64,000 bases of DNA from JAPPHY01 sp965247535 (GCA_965247535.1 OZ252018.1:248001-312000), one strand, 5' to 3'; positions 33,711 through 43,714 are shown, counted from the stretch's first letter. The notes: generated by a model from the sequence alone, not told the origin. Program-made: numbers and translations.

Positions 33711-34370
33711 GTGAAAAAGTGCATTCTCTTTGACAATGATGGGGTTCTAGTCGAGACAGAACAGTGGTATTACCTGGCAAACAAACGAGCGCTGGCATCC
33801 CTCGGAATTGATCTGCCACGAGACGCATATTTAGTGAATATGGCCAATGGAGTTTCCGCGTGGGAGGCGGCACGAGTTTCAGGAATATCCGAAGCTGAAA
33901 TTAATCGTGGCCGAGAACTAAGAAACCGGTACTACCAGGAATACCTGGTGACCGAAGACATTGAGATCGAGGGTGTCCTGCCAACACTAGCCGAACTCGC
34001 TGATAGGTATAGGATGGGCATAGTTACCACATCCAAACGAGCTGACTTCGCCCTGATACACGAAAAGCGATCTATTCTGGACTATATGGAGTTCTATCTA
34101 ACTGTGGAGGACTACGAGCGAGCTAAACCACATCCCGAACCCTATCTGAGAGGACTCCAACGCTCTGGTGCTACTGCCCCTGAAACGGTAGTTATTGAAG
34201 ACTCGGCGAGAGGGTTGAAATCGGCAATAGCGGCCGGTATTGACTGCATCGTGGTTGCCAACGAGTTCACTGCAGCTCACGACTTGTCCAAAGCAACTGC
34301 CAGGGTCGCTACGTTTAGGGAATTGCCGGCTGCTATAAGGGGCTTAACGAGTTTGGCCACGCGACGCTGA
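33711..34370 (+). CDS. HAD-superfamily phosphatase (beta-phosphoglucomutase-like subfamily)
   Basis: The 219-residue protein begins with ILFDNDGVLVETE, the two-Asp motif I with the V-x-T/S-E of beta-phosphoglucomutase-like enzymes. It then has GIVTTSKRADF (motif II), ERAKPHPEPYLRGL (motif III Lys) and VVIEDSARGLKSAIAAG (motif IV). Small-molecule phosphatase activity is expected; substrate unknown. The start is GTG at 33711 without a strong ribosome site. It is AT-rich like purC, from which it is separated by about 240 non-coding bases; both look like cargo of one transferred segment. Confidence 0.88.
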   Translation: MKKCILFDNDGVLVETEQWYYLANKRALASLGIDLPRDAYLVNMANGVSAWEAARVSGISEAEINRGRELRNRYYQEYLVTEDIEIEGVLPTLAELADRYRMGIVTTSKRADFALIHEKRSILDYMEFYLTVEDYERAKPHPEPYLRGLQRSGATAPETVVIEDSARGLKSAIAAGIDCIVVANEFTAAHDLSKATARVATFRELPAAIRGLTSLATRR

Positions 34371-34576
34371 AAAGCGCCTGCTAGAAGCGTTAGGTCTTAG
34401 AAAACAAGAGTTATAGAATGGTTGAGCCTTCAACCCTGGGGGACCGGAAGCTCGTGAGGCGCTTTCCGGAGTTGCCTGACCGCCTCTTCAGATACGAACC
34501 TCCCACCGAAAAGTTCGCAAATTAGTACGCCTTAGGCCCACCACCTTCAGCTGGACTAGTTCAGATATTGCTCGGC

Positions 34577-35269
34577 TCAGCCTGACTTGCGTGCGAAGAG
34601 TACGCAGTGGTCCATCGGCTTGGGATCCTTGAAGTAGATGACGCCTCCCAGCTTGCCGCCCTCCGGCGCTACCACGCTCAGGCCCCGGTCTGTCAGAATG
34701 CCGACGACTTCGTCAACGCCGTAAAGCTGGAATGTCCTGTCCGCACCGTAGTCCTTGTCGTACACTGTTGCAACGCCGACCCCGATCTTGAACATGAGTT
34801 GCAGAACGCCACCATTCCCAAGCACCCTGGTGAACTCCGGCAGAGTGACGCCCAAGGTCGTCTCCGGGTCGATGTGCTGGATGACGGCGTTGCACGTCAG
34901 AAAGTCGAAGTGGGCCTCGGGGAACCCCAGGGGCTTTCGGAGATCGGCAACGGACACCCTCGCCGCTATCTCCGGGTGGAGCCTGCGAGCCTCCGCGATG
35001 TTCTCCTCAACGGCGTCCACGCCATAGATGTCGTAGCCCTTTTGCCAGTAGAAGTACACGTCCCGAGCGCCCGCGCCACATCCGGCGTCCAGCCCCCTGG
35101 AACCGGCGGGGACGAGGTCCTGCAGCCGTTCCGCGAGGTCCATGTCGCTCTTGAGGGCCGGATGAGAGACGTCGGTATACACCGACTGGATGTAGTTGTG
35201 GCTGACCTCGGCGTAGCGCCGTGCGTGGTGTCTGTAGAACGACTCTGAGTAATCGGGTTTCTGACTCAT
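34577..35269 (-). CDS. Class I SAM-dependent methyltransferase
   Basis: The 230-residue protein has the Rossmann-like SAM motif I RGLDAGCGAGARDVYFYW, an acidic end of strand 2 in GVDAVEENIAEARRL, motif II-like VSVADLRKPLG and FDFLTCNAVIQHIDPE. This identifies the family, not the substrate. Small-molecule or natural-product methylation is plausible. The ATG at 35269 lies 94 bases after the sulfatase-fold gene stop on the same strand; GC content returns to background levels here. Confidence 0.88.
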   Translation of the reverse strand: MSQKPDYSESFYRHHARRYAEVSHNYIQSVYTDVSHPALKSDMDLAERLQDLVPAGSRGLDAGCGAGARDVYFYWQKGYDIYGVDAVEENIAEARRLHPEIAARVSVADLRKPLGFPEAHFDFLTCNAVIQHIDPETTLGVTLPEFTRVLGNGGVLQLMFKIGVGVATVYDKDYGADRTFQLYGVDEVVGILTDRGLSVVAPEGGKLGGVIYFKDPKPMDHCVLFARKSG

Positions 35270-35363
35270 CGGCGCAACCTCAATGGATGGGCTGTACTTT
35301 ACCGCCAGGCAGATCGATGACCAGCCTGATACAGGTCTGCCTGCGCAATTCGCTCGCCGGCAT

Positions 35364-36758
35364 CTAGAACCTTAGCTCTAGGCGAGGCTCCATAAGGCGC
35401 TTCGGCACTGCGGTCTCGTGCATGAACTTGACCAAGTACTGGTGCAGGTCTCTCGCGATGTACTTGTGGCCCCCTATGACGTTCTCCTGCTGGCCGGGGT
35501 CCGAGTTGAGATTATACAGCTCCGACCAGCCCTTTCGGGGGCTGTACAGCAGGCTCCAGTCCTGGGCGGTAATGGTCGTGACGGGAGAGTCGACCAGCGG
35601 GCGCAGCAGGTTGTCGACGGAGTGGACCGGGTCGCCGGGGTTTGCGAAGGGTATGCTGCTGACCACGTACTCCCTTCCTGGTGCCGAACCGTCCCTCATT
35701 CCGGGAGCGAGAGACCTTCCCTGGACAGAATCGGGGACCTCCATCTCAAGCATGTCAAGGACGGTAGGCATGACGTCCACTGCCGAGCTCAGGCTGCTGT
35801 ACGCTCCCGGCGGAATGCCGGGTGCGTGAATGAGAAGCGGGATGTGTACGAGTTCCTCGAATAGTGGAGAGTGGGCCCACATCGACCCCGGGTCTCCATA
35901 GGGCCGCAGGGTGCCGTCCGGGAACTTGTCGCCATTCATCTTGCCAAAGAGGCCGCCGTGCTCACCAAAGTAGAAGCCGTGGTCCGTGGTGAATATGACC
36001 GCCGTCTTGTCCGTCAGGCCCATGTTCTCAACGGACCTGAGCAGGTGGCCCAGCCACGTATCGACCATGGTGATCTCGCCGCAGTAGGTGGCGTGCCCCT
36101 TGAGCATGGTCTCCTCGCTGTAGCCGCGCACGTCGTGCCAGTTGCCGTAGAGGGGCAGCACCATCTCGCCGTCGTAGCCCGGCCAGTAGAGTTCCGTGTA
36201 GTAGGGAGGCGCGTCCCAGGGCTCGTGGGGGTCCCAGGTATCGACGAGGAGAAAGAAGTCGTCCTTGTAGTGCTGCTCCAGCCACCGTATGGCCGTCGTG
36301 AAGGTGCGCGGGGCATTGCGGTCCGACTCGTGCCTCCACGCCGCCCGTACGTCCAGGGCCTCGTTGTGGTAACCGGGCTGCGGGAGTAGTGACCACAAGG
36401 TGTCCTGCCCACGGTTCATGAAGAACGACTGAAAGCCCCGGTCGTAGTTCATCCCGTCTCGCAGGTAGTACGGGGTGTCAACTGACGCGGCAGTGTGAAA
36501 TCCACGCTCGGCCAGCATCTCTGCCAGGGTGGTCACGCCCTCCGGGAGGGGCTGCCAGCCCATGAAGGACATGGTCCAGCGGCCTGTCTGGTGGTCAGCC
36601 CTTGTGGGCATGGTAGGAAAACCGGCGGAGTAGTGCCTGTCGAATCGGACGGATCTGCCTGCCAGCGCGTCGAGAGACGGCGTCCGAATTGTTGGGTTCC
36701 CGTAGGCGCCAATGTGGTCTCTGCGGAATGTATCGGATACCACCCAGATTACGTTCAA
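35364..36758 (-). CDS. Sulfatase/alkaline-phosphatase-fold hydrolase with Thr at the nucleophile position
   Basis: The 464-residue protein keeps the fold's metal-binding motifs: WVVSDTFRRDHIGAYGNP (Asp residues) and FTTDHGFYFGEHG (Asp-His pair), and a LNSDPGQQENV C-terminus typical of sulfatases. The active-site C/S-x-P-x-R motif that is oxidised to formylglycine reads TMPTR, with Thr49 where Cys or Ser should be. It should not form formylglycine. Thr is the nucleophile in phosphodiesterase and transferase relatives of the superfamily, so a phosphatase or phosphodiesterase role is more likely than sulfate release. The start is TTG 36758 with AGGAGG about nine bases upstream. Confidence 0.85.
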   Translation of the reverse strand: MNVIWVVSDTFRRDHIGAYGNPTIRTPSLDALAGRSVRFDRHYSAGFPTMPTRADHQTGRWTMSFMGWQPLPEGVTTLAEMLAERGFHTAASVDTPYYLRDGMNYDRGFQSFFMNRGQDTLWSLLPQPGYHNEALDVRAAWRHESDRNAPRTFTTAIRWLEQHYKDDFFLLVDTWDPHEPWDAPPYYTELYWPGYDGEMVLPLYGNWHDVRGYSEETMLKGHATYCGEITMVDTWLGHLLRSVENMGLTDKTAVIFTTDHGFYFGEHGGLFGKMNGDKFPDGTLRPYGDPGSMWAHSPLFEELVHIPLLIHAPGIPPGAYSSLSSAVDVMPTVLDMLEMEVPDSVQGRSLAPGMRDGSAPGREYVVSSIPFANPGDPVHSVDNLLRPLVDSPVTTITAQDWSLLYSPRKGWSELYNLNSDPGQQENVIGGHKYIARDLHQYLVKFMHETAVPKRLMEPRLELRF

Positions 36759-37102
36759 GGCACAGCCTCCTAACTGGGATAAGAGGTAAATCTATCACAA
36801 AAGCTGGGGACTCCGAAAGTGCAGGCGTGGTTTTGCCCCATTCTTTTGATTCGCAGTGTACGTTGTGTGCGGACGCGCATACGAATACAATTGATCTGCA
36901 TCAGACGTGCTCAGAGGAAGGCGAGATGAGATACTGCGCCGGAGAAAAGAGCTGCAGGCTCAGACAAAAGAACGGAGAAGACAGCACAACAGGACTACCC
37001 TCAGGGAGCTCACCAAGCCTCCATCCGGCCCCTAATCTCTCGGGTGCCAAGGTGTGCCATTCTTGCTGAATGCCAAAACTCGTACTACACTCAGGCGCAC
37101 CC
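36759..37102. other. Intergenic, no gene seen
   Basis: The stretch is AT-richer than average. Short open frames on both strands lack ribosome sites and family features. Confidence 0.5.
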
Positions 37103-37885
37103 TCATTGGTGCCCCGGCCATACCTCTGGAAAATCCTTTGTGGTGATCCTTCGGAACGGCCCGCCGGGGGATTGTGCCTCCTCAGCCACTCTCCGAATAA
37201 ACACCTTAACAACACATGCGAGAAAACGAGTCTCCTCTAGAGTGAAATCCTTGTCGATGCCTTTGGCCTTTCTCGCCATGGAGCGGCCACCCTTATCGTT
37301 GGCAAGTGCTCCCACCTTATTGAGCACTTTGGGCTCAATCTCAAACTTCTTTGCGGCCTTGTCCCGGTTTCCGGCCGATTTCTCTAGCATGGTCAGACAG
37401 AATTGTGCGACGGACGGCAGTTTATCCCTCTTCTTGCAGAGGTCTTCATAACGACCGAGCATGAGTAGCACGTCATCATTCCTGTTGAGCGACACGCCGG
37501 CCGGAGGTCTGGGATAAGGTCTCCGCTTTGTGACTGCAGAGACCGACGCTGTCATCTCCCAAAACACCTTATCTGCAGAAACTCTATGCTCACCCGGGGT
37601 AGGTTTTCGATCTACAATCTCAGGCCTAACGAACCTCAACTTGAACTCACCTGGCGTGCTCGTCAGGGCGGCATCCAACTCCCAATTGCTAATATAAGAG
37701 GTGACCGCTTCCAATGCCGAGTCAACAGTTGGATGGTCGTCCTTCATCTCAAAACACACTCCGCCCTTTTCTATCCGGATCCAGAATCTCTCTTCTTCGC
37801 AATCGACCGGCTCCGCCTTACTGTAGTCGACAGTGCTCTCATGTTCGATGCGATAGTGGAGTGCTACTACACGGGGGTCATTCAT
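37103..37885 (-). CDS. Hypothetical protein, island gene
   Basis: The 260-residue protein is not recognised. It has a mixed N-terminal half (VALHYRIEHESTVDYSKAEP) and a C-terminal helical part with a FEIEPKVLNKVGALANDKGG segment, which could hold a DNA-binding helix pair, and a basic stretch RSMARKAKGIDKDF. ATG 37885 is preceded by AAGGTGA at acceptable distance. AT-rich composition and lack of relatives among neighbours suggest acquired DNA. Confidence 0.6.
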   Translation of the reverse strand: MNDPRVVALHYRIEHESTVDYSKAEPVDCEEERFWIRIEKGGVCFEMKDDHPTVDSALEAVTSYISNWELDAALTSTPGEFKLRFVRPEIVDRKPTPGEHRVSADKVFWEMTASVSAVTKRRPYPRPPAGVSLNRNDDVLLMLGRYEDLCKKRDKLPSVAQFCLTMLEKSAGNRDKAAKKFEIEPKVLNKVGALANDKGGRSMARKAKGIDKDFTLEETRFLACVVKVFIRRVAEEAQSPGGPFRRITTKDFPEVWPGHQ

Positions 37886-38796
37886 AATTCAACTCACCTT
37901 TTATTCAACCTGTCAGGTTGGCAGGTTCGTCCGCCAATGTGTTCGGTTTAAAGAACCGTCTTCGAGATGTGACTAGGCGGCCTGAACTCTCGGAGAGACT
38001 GAAGAGGCTGCACGGACTCAGGCCTGACTTGGCAACCGATCTAGCATATCATCTTGGTGCCCGTATTCGGTGCGCTATGATCTGTGATCTGCCTCCAAGG
38101 GATTGTAGGTTGTCAGCGATAGTGGGACAACTGAAGTGGTAGGGAAATCTGAGAGTGTCGAGGTGTGGTCGGCTCTTCGGATTGGGTGAAGTAATTCATG
38201 GAGGTGTAGTACAGGGATTGGCGTTGTGCCATTTGGACTCTTGCACGACGGAACTAGCTAGTCAAATCCGCTCACACTTAGTTCCAATTGATGACGGTGA
38301 TCTCTGCCAGCCTTGGTGCCAACGAGATGGGGGCTAGGTGTTCGCTTGAATCGCTAGTTGGCTGGTGGCACAATGGCATCGGCAAACTCGAACCTGGTCC
38401 AGACGAAAGTTCGTAATGTCGGACGAACTGGGGTACCTAGGTGGACTCGTACCGCCGGAGGATCCTGTGAAACGAAATGCCGTCTACTTAGGGTCCAAGG
38501 GGTTTCCTCTCCGGTGAAATAGTGTGGTAAGGAATGTGGGAATAGGTCACCAAAATAGGCGCATTCGTATGGGCGTGCGACTCCCCTCAGCTCCACCATG
38601 ACGGGCCAAAACCTGTGAGGACTCGAACTCTTCCGCTGGGGCGTGCGATTGAGCTCCAGCTAGGGGAGCGTACCGTGGTCGGCTTGTATTCGACGTAGCG
38701 CGAGATGTTGCAGTAATGCTCTTCTTCTACGGTGATCGGATGGCTCCTTTGCCCACGCCGTCCGTCTCCACCTCCGCAAGCCGCCGGCGCAGCCAC
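37886..38796. other. Long stretch without a supported gene
   Basis: Open frames of 60-81 codons exist (for example 37918-38142 plus and 38354-38599 minus) but none has a good ribosome site or a recognisable domain. No tRNA, hairpin array or dispersed repeat was seen. It is probably decayed island sequence. Confidence 0.5.
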
Positions 38797-40500
38797 CTAA
38801 AACAACCCTTCGAGGTTTTCCCGGAGGTTCTGCCACCATCCCCGATCCGATCCATAGTCCGGTACGAGGTGTACTGCGTATGTTTTGTCCTCTTCCACTT
38901 TGAGCCGACCGGCCAGGGTGACCACGCGGCCCAAGGGGATTGCTCCGAGAACCTCCGACGGGCCGAGCACGTTCACGCTCTGCACGAACTCGCCCCGATT
39001 CATCTCCGCCATCAGCACGCCGGCGTGCTGGAATACGACCGTTCCCCTGACCCACACACACTCATCGCGGAACAGGTCGCTGGCCACCGCAATCTGTGCG
39101 GGTGTCGGGATCACGGGAGAGTCCAAGGGACACGGTTTCTCGCGAGGCGAGACCACGTCTAGGCTGAACAGGACAACCAGAACCAGCGCCCCTATGCCCA
39201 CCAGGCCTACCACCCCTGTGAAGCACCCGCGGAGGCACCCTCCGCCCTTCTTCTCCTCAACCGCCCCTTCCCACCTCTGCGGCTGATACTCCGTTGACGA
39301 CGCTCTCGCTGTGGCTGTCGGAGGACTGCTCTGCGCCTCCAGCTCACTATCAATCTCTTCGACTGCGTCGGCGTTCCCGCGGTGGGCAGTCTTCCCGGTA
39401 TCCGATGACTCCGGGTCTAGCACCTCGAGCTCCAGCTCATAGCCCCACTGCGCAGCCGCTTTCGCCGCATCGTCCGACCTTCCGTCCAGGTACCACTCCG
39501 GTGCGTGCATGAAGGCGCGATAGGCCGCGTCCAGGTCGGCGCCCCGCAGGGAGGATTCCCCTCCGGACCCGAACCACGGCGGAGCCGCGGCCTCAACGTC
39601 GAGCCACGGCTGGGATGCATTGAACGCGACGGCGTAGGCCGGCACGGGATCTGACTGGTTCCGAGCACCGGGCGGGGCAGATCCGGCCATGAACTCTTTC
39701 CAGCCAAGCCACTGACCTATCTCAAGCGCCCCCGCCGGAGTTGGCTTCAGCATGCCAGTTCGTATCGACGGAGCCATCAGCCCATAGACGAGGCCTGCGA
39801 ACGCGCCGATCAGGGCGTTCGCCCACCACTGGTCCAGCCATAGAGCCGCCCAAAACCCGCTGCCAACGCCCATCAAGGCGCCGGCCAACAAGGACCATTC
39901 GGACCCGTCGTAGGGATTCTCCCTCCTTACCCGCACCGGGTTGTCATGGAAAAGGCCGCGATGCTGGAGGTAGTCCCCAATCTGGTCGCCGATGGCATCT
40001 TCGTGCTTGTCTATCGCTTCATCCAGAGCGTCAACCGTTGTTGGGCGCGACGGCAGGCTGTCGCATATCGTTCGCTCCCAGCCATACTGCGCCGGGCCCT
40101 GCCGGGACAGGCGATACAGGAAACCGACCCTTGTTCCGACGGCCTCGATTCGCAGTGTGCCGCGTTGACACATCTCGATGATGGAGGCCAGCATCGTTCG
40201 GCTCAAAATCATGTGGCCTTCGAGCGCAGATACGGCCGCCGCGGGCATTGAACCGGGCAGCGGGGTCCCCGAGTACCACGGGCTCGCCTGCGGGGGCCGG
40301 TACTTGGGCCACAGATTCAGCACTATTATGAGCAGCTGCGCCAGGACTACGCCTATCGTGCGGAAGCCCCAGACCGCCAGCTGCTTCCAGTCCATCTCCT
40401 GAAAGTCGGGAAAGCCGCCTTTTGCGATTGCCCCGCCTGGGTCCATCGCGAACAGCAAGCCGATGGCGGCAAGGGCCGCCACTGCAATCAGCAGACTCAC
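38797..40500 (-). CDS. DUF2207-like membrane protein with C-terminal OB-like domain
   Basis: The 567-residue protein has two N-terminal membrane helices and a PPQASPWYSG...MPAAAVSALEGH region with IIEMCQRGTLRIEAV. After a central membrane pair (SLLAGALMGVGSGFWAALWL region) comes GQWLGWKEFMA and VPAYAVAFNASQPWL. This order resembles the second half of DUF2207 proteins. A low-complexity linker, another membrane helix and a soluble beta domain (VWVRGTVVFQHAGVLMAEM) follow, possibly OB-fold. Function unknown. The start is GTG 40500 with GGAGGG upstream. Confidence 0.7.
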   Translation of the reverse strand: MSLLIAVAALAAIGLLFAMDPGGAIAKGGFPDFQEMDWKQLAVWGFRTIGVVLAQLLIIVLNLWPKYRPPQASPWYSGTPLPGSMPAAAVSALEGHMILSRTMLASIIEMCQRGTLRIEAVGTRVGFLYRLSRQGPAQYGWERTICDSLPSRPTTVDALDEAIDKHEDAIGDQIGDYLQHRGLFHDNPVRVRRENPYDGSEWSLLAGALMGVGSGFWAALWLDQWWANALIGAFAGLVYGLMAPSIRTGMLKPTPAGALEIGQWLGWKEFMAGSAPPGARNQSDPVPAYAVAFNASQPWLDVEAAAPPWFGSGGESSLRGADLDAAYRAFMHAPEWYLDGRSDDAAKAAAQWGYELELEVLDPESSDTGKTAHRGNADAVEEIDSELEAQSSPPTATARASSTEYQPQRWEGAVEEKKGGGCLRGCFTGVVGLVGIGALVLVVLFSLDVVSPREKPCPLDSPVIPTPAQIAVASDLFRDECVWVRGTVVFQHAGVLMAEMNRGEFVQSVNVLGPSEVLGAIPLGRVVTLAGRLKVEEDKTYAVHLVPDYGSDRGWWQNLRENLEGLF

Positions 40501-40671
40501 AATGGATTGCCCTCCTTCTCGGCTGGTACTGCCTCAGTAGACTCCGCTGGACTACCGTCCCTCACACTACTATCGGCGGGCAACTGTTGCCAGGCGATAC
40601 CCGCGCCCAGCCGTATCGGCGGCGATCCTCTGGAGGCGGAGGACGGGCGGCGCTTCCGTCCAACACGGCGG

Positions 40672-41448
40672 CTACGGCCATCTTGGCCGGCTAACCCTTC
40701 CAGAGGACGGACCGGGCATCGCGGCGCAGCTTTGGCTGCCCGGAATGATCCTTCTCCCATAGTAGCACCCGCCACCGAAAAGTGTGCAGCACAGTCCCCT
40801 CCAGGGCGCCAACCAATCCCAATATCCCGCGCTGCCCGTGACCTGGACCGTGACGATGTCCACGCCGTGGAACTTCTGGTGGCGCACGGCAGCGGAATGG
40901 TGTCTCAGCAGACGGAGCGAGAGGTCATCGAAAGTCTGTACGGAGGCCTCGTCGCTCAGGTAGGCCAGCTGGTCATCCACGTTCTCCTGTCGCGTTGTGG
41001 CCACGAACTCAAGCTCCACCATCGTCCCCTGAGGCCGAGCGTTGATGATCAGGCGTGGATGCCCCGAGCCCTCGTCATGGTCCACCTGCATCTGCAGGCT
41101 GGCGAGCGTTTCCTCGCCGGCGGCGCGTAGTCGCAGCGTGGAGGTCTCGTTCCAACCCTGCCTTGCTGCCAGCCCGGTTAGGAACTCATCGATTGCGGGT
41201 TGCGAGGCCATTTCCATCGTGGTCTCGAGGCGTGAGCGGCGCGAGCCGGTAGGTCCTGCACGCTGTCGAACGCGATGGGCAGCACGCTGACAGAGATCAA
41301 CATGGTCACCGTGTCGGTCACGACCTGCGTAAAGATCCTGCGCAGTGTTGGCATCCACCAGGCGAGCGCAATCTGGATCACGCAGCAGACGACCAGCAGG
41401 CTCGCCAACGTCGATGGCCCTGCCGAGGAGACGGTGGCCACCATGACT
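40672..41448 (-). pseudogene. Remnant of NCS2-type nucleobase permease with C-terminal ATPase-like domain
   Basis: In one minus-strand frame (41178-41444) the sequence reads like the middle of a xanthine/uracil permease: CVIQIALAWWMPTLRRIFTQ, then VTDTVTMLISVSVLPIAFD. After about 41250 the reading moves to another frame (METTMEMASQPAIDEFLTGL...) that encodes a soluble tail with LRLRAAGEETLASLQMQVDH and HGVDIVTVQV, resembling a HATPase-like domain. The permease N-terminus and several membrane helices are absent. The best reading is a gene with large deletions and a frameshift. Confidence 0.6.
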
Positions 41449-41623
41449 CCTAACGGGGAGCCCGTTCACGACGTGCAGCGGGGACACGGCTGCGAGCCGC
41501 CTGCGACGTGCTAAACTCCAGGTTGAGGCTCCGCGCTTACTTGCTCCTCTTCCTCCGCTGCCGTGTGCCGGATTGAGCCGGGGCTATGCGCCGCACCGCC
41601 GCCGCACTAGACTACACTGCCAA

Positions 41624-43714
41624 ATGAGATTGCCTGGTTTCCTCCGGCCCAGTCCCACCCTGACCCCACGCGAGGTGCGCTTTAGCCTGCGCATGATGGT
41701 CTGGGAGGGCCTGACCAGCGAGGCACTGGCGACCGTCCAGATCATGGGGTACCTAGCCGCCTACGCCCTTGCCCTGGGGGCCAACAACCTGCAGGTCGGC
41801 ATAGTCTCGGCGGTTCCCCTGGCGTCTCTGGTGGTGCAGCTGCCGGCCATCCTGCTCATCGAACGGTTTCGCGTTAGGAAGGCCATTGGGCTTCCGGCGT
41901 GGCTGCTGGCACAGCTGCTGATGGTGCCCATTGGCGCGGTGCCATTCTTCATTGACGCGCCGAGCCCGCTCGCGGTGCTGACCGTGATCTTTCTGCTGGC
42001 GTTCCGCGGCCTGTTTACGCCGATGTGGATCACGGCGTGGATGAGCTGGATGCACGACCTGGTGCCGCGGAAGATTATGGGCGGCTACTACGGACGGCGT
42101 CTGGCAAGCAGCACCGCGGTGCTGGCCGTGCTGGGGCTTGGCGGGAGCTTCTTCATCAGCTGGTGGGAGGGGCAGGCGCCGGCTGGGCAGGAGGCCTATG
42201 GCTATTCCTTCTTCTTCATCGTCGGAGCGCTTACGCTTGGTGTCGTCGGTCCGCTGATGGTGGCCCGGGCCAGGGAGCCGCTGATGCCGGCAGCCCCGGA
42301 GGTGAAGCAGTCGCCCCTGGAAATGCTGACAGAGCCGCTTCGGGACAGGAACTTCTCGCATCTTCTGCGGTTTCTGTGGGTATGGGGAGTGGCGTCCAAC
42401 ATAGCGATTCCGTTCTTCGTCGTGTACATGCTCACGGACCTGGAGCTGGAGCTTCCCGTGGTAATGTCGCTCGTGGTTCTGAGCAACATCACGCACGTCC
42501 TGTTCGTGCGCGTTTGGGGTGCGATGGCCGACAGGGTCGGGAGCAAGACGGTGATGTCGCTATCGGCGTCGCTATTCCTCCTCGTGTTCCTGGGTTGGGT
42601 CTTCGTGGCCCACACGGAAAAGCACGTGCTGACCATGCCCCTACTGATCGCTCTCAACGCATTCGTGGGGATCGCGCGAGCAGGCGTGCTGCTCACCCTA
42701 AACACGCTTGCGCTCAAGATTGCGCCGGACAACAAGGCCACAGCCTTTCTGGGCGTGGCCGGGATTGCGGCATACGTCAGCATGGGCATCGGACCGGTTA
42801 TCGGAGGCTTCCTGGCAGACTTCTTCTCCACGAAGACGTTGCGCTTCGATCTCACCTGGATCTCGCAGACGGGGGTGGTGGACATACCGGCCCTGCAGCT
42901 GATAGGGTTTGACTTTGTCTTCCTCATAGCCTTTTTCTTCAGCCTGCTCTCCTTGAATCTGCTGGTGGCGCTGCGGGAGGAAGGCGAGATTCCGCGCGAG
43001 GTCGCTCTGGCGGAGCTGCTGGCGCACGCGACACCGGCAAGGCGGGCACTCACCTCGGTGCCCGTCATCGGTCCGCTGACGTCCAGGTCCTACGGTTACC
43101 TCAAGCGGCTGCCCGGCGCGGACGTGGCGCTGGGCGTGACGGCATACCAGATTGCCGCGTCGACCCAGGCGGCGGTTACGTCGGTGGGCCGTGGCCGGAT
43201 CCTGGTGCGAGAGGTCGCTCATGCGGTGGGCGAAGCGGTGGAGGAGGCTGTCGAGGACGTGGGTGACTTTGCCGAGCATGGCCTGGAGCTCGCCCGACAC
43301 GCAACACGCGGCGCTGTCCACGTGGGCGACGATCTGGCTGACCAGATGGGCCGCGCAGTGCGCGGCGCCGTGCTGGGAACGCTGCGGACGCTGACAGAGC
43401 GGCAGGTGGACTTCCTTGACGCTCTACACGGCGCGGGTTACGGAGTGGTGGAGGGTGCGCTGGAGGGCGGTCTCAGCCCCAGTGAGATAGCGACCGAGGC
43501 GCTGGAGGCGGCCAGGCTGGCCGCCAGGGAGCTGGGCGTCCCCGCCGAGGCTGCGGATACGGCGCTGGCCGCAGGTATGCTGGAGGCCGCGGAAGCAGCC
43601 GGAGAGCAGGCGCTGCTTGAAGTGCGCGAGGCGCTGCCCTCCGAGCTAGCAGACATCGTGAACGAGCCGGCGGCAGAAGCCGGGGAAGGGGAACCCGCGA
43701 ATGGCGGGGGTTGA
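41624..43714 (+). CDS. MFS transporter with long helical C-terminal extension
   Basis: The first roughly 460 of 696 residues form a 12-helix major-facilitator core, with the loop-2/3 motif as LLIERFRVRKAIG and the second-half equivalent WGAMADRVGSKTVM. The remaining 230 residues are Ala/Glu-rich amphipathic helix (VAHAVGEAVEEAVEDVGDFA and similar heptad-like units), unlike ordinary MFS exporters. Substrate unknown. ATG 41624 has no Shine-Dalgarno site, but TACACT lies five bases upstream, so the message may be leaderless. The frame is open further upstream to 41573 without conserved sequence. Confidence 0.85.
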   Translation: MRLPGFLRPSPTLTPREVRFSLRMMVWEGLTSEALATVQIMGYLAAYALALGANNLQVGIVSAVPLASLVVQLPAILLIERFRVRKAIGLPAWLLAQLLMVPIGAVPFFIDAPSPLAVLTVIFLLAFRGLFTPMWITAWMSWMHDLVPRKIMGGYYGRRLASSTAVLAVLGLGGSFFISWWEGQAPAGQEAYGYSFFFIVGALTLGVVGPLMVARAREPLMPAAPEVKQSPLEMLTEPLRDRNFSHLLRFLWVWGVASNIAIPFFVVYMLTDLELELPVVMSLVVLSNITHVLFVRVWGAMADRVGSKTVMSLSASLFLLVFLGWVFVAHTEKHVLTMPLLIALNAFVGIARAGVLLTLNTLALKIAPDNKATAFLGVAGIAAYVSMGIGPVIGGFLADFFSTKTLRFDLTWISQTGVVDIPALQLIGFDFVFLIAFFFSLLSLNLLVALREEGEIPREVALAELLAHATPARRALTSVPVIGPLTSRSYGYLKRLPGADVALGVTAYQIAASTQAAVTSVGRGRILVREVAHAVGEAVEEAVEDVGDFAEHGLELARHATRGAVHVGDDLADQMGRAVRGAVLGTLRTLTERQVDFLDALHGAGYGVVEGALEGGLSPSEIATEALEAARLAARELGVPAEAADTALAAGMLEAAEAAGEQALLEVREALPSELADIVNEPAAEAGEGEPANGGG

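Noticed and set aside
38354..38599. 81-codon minus-strand frame in the empty region
   Set aside because: It has no ribosome site and no recognisable sequence features; chance frame is more likely.
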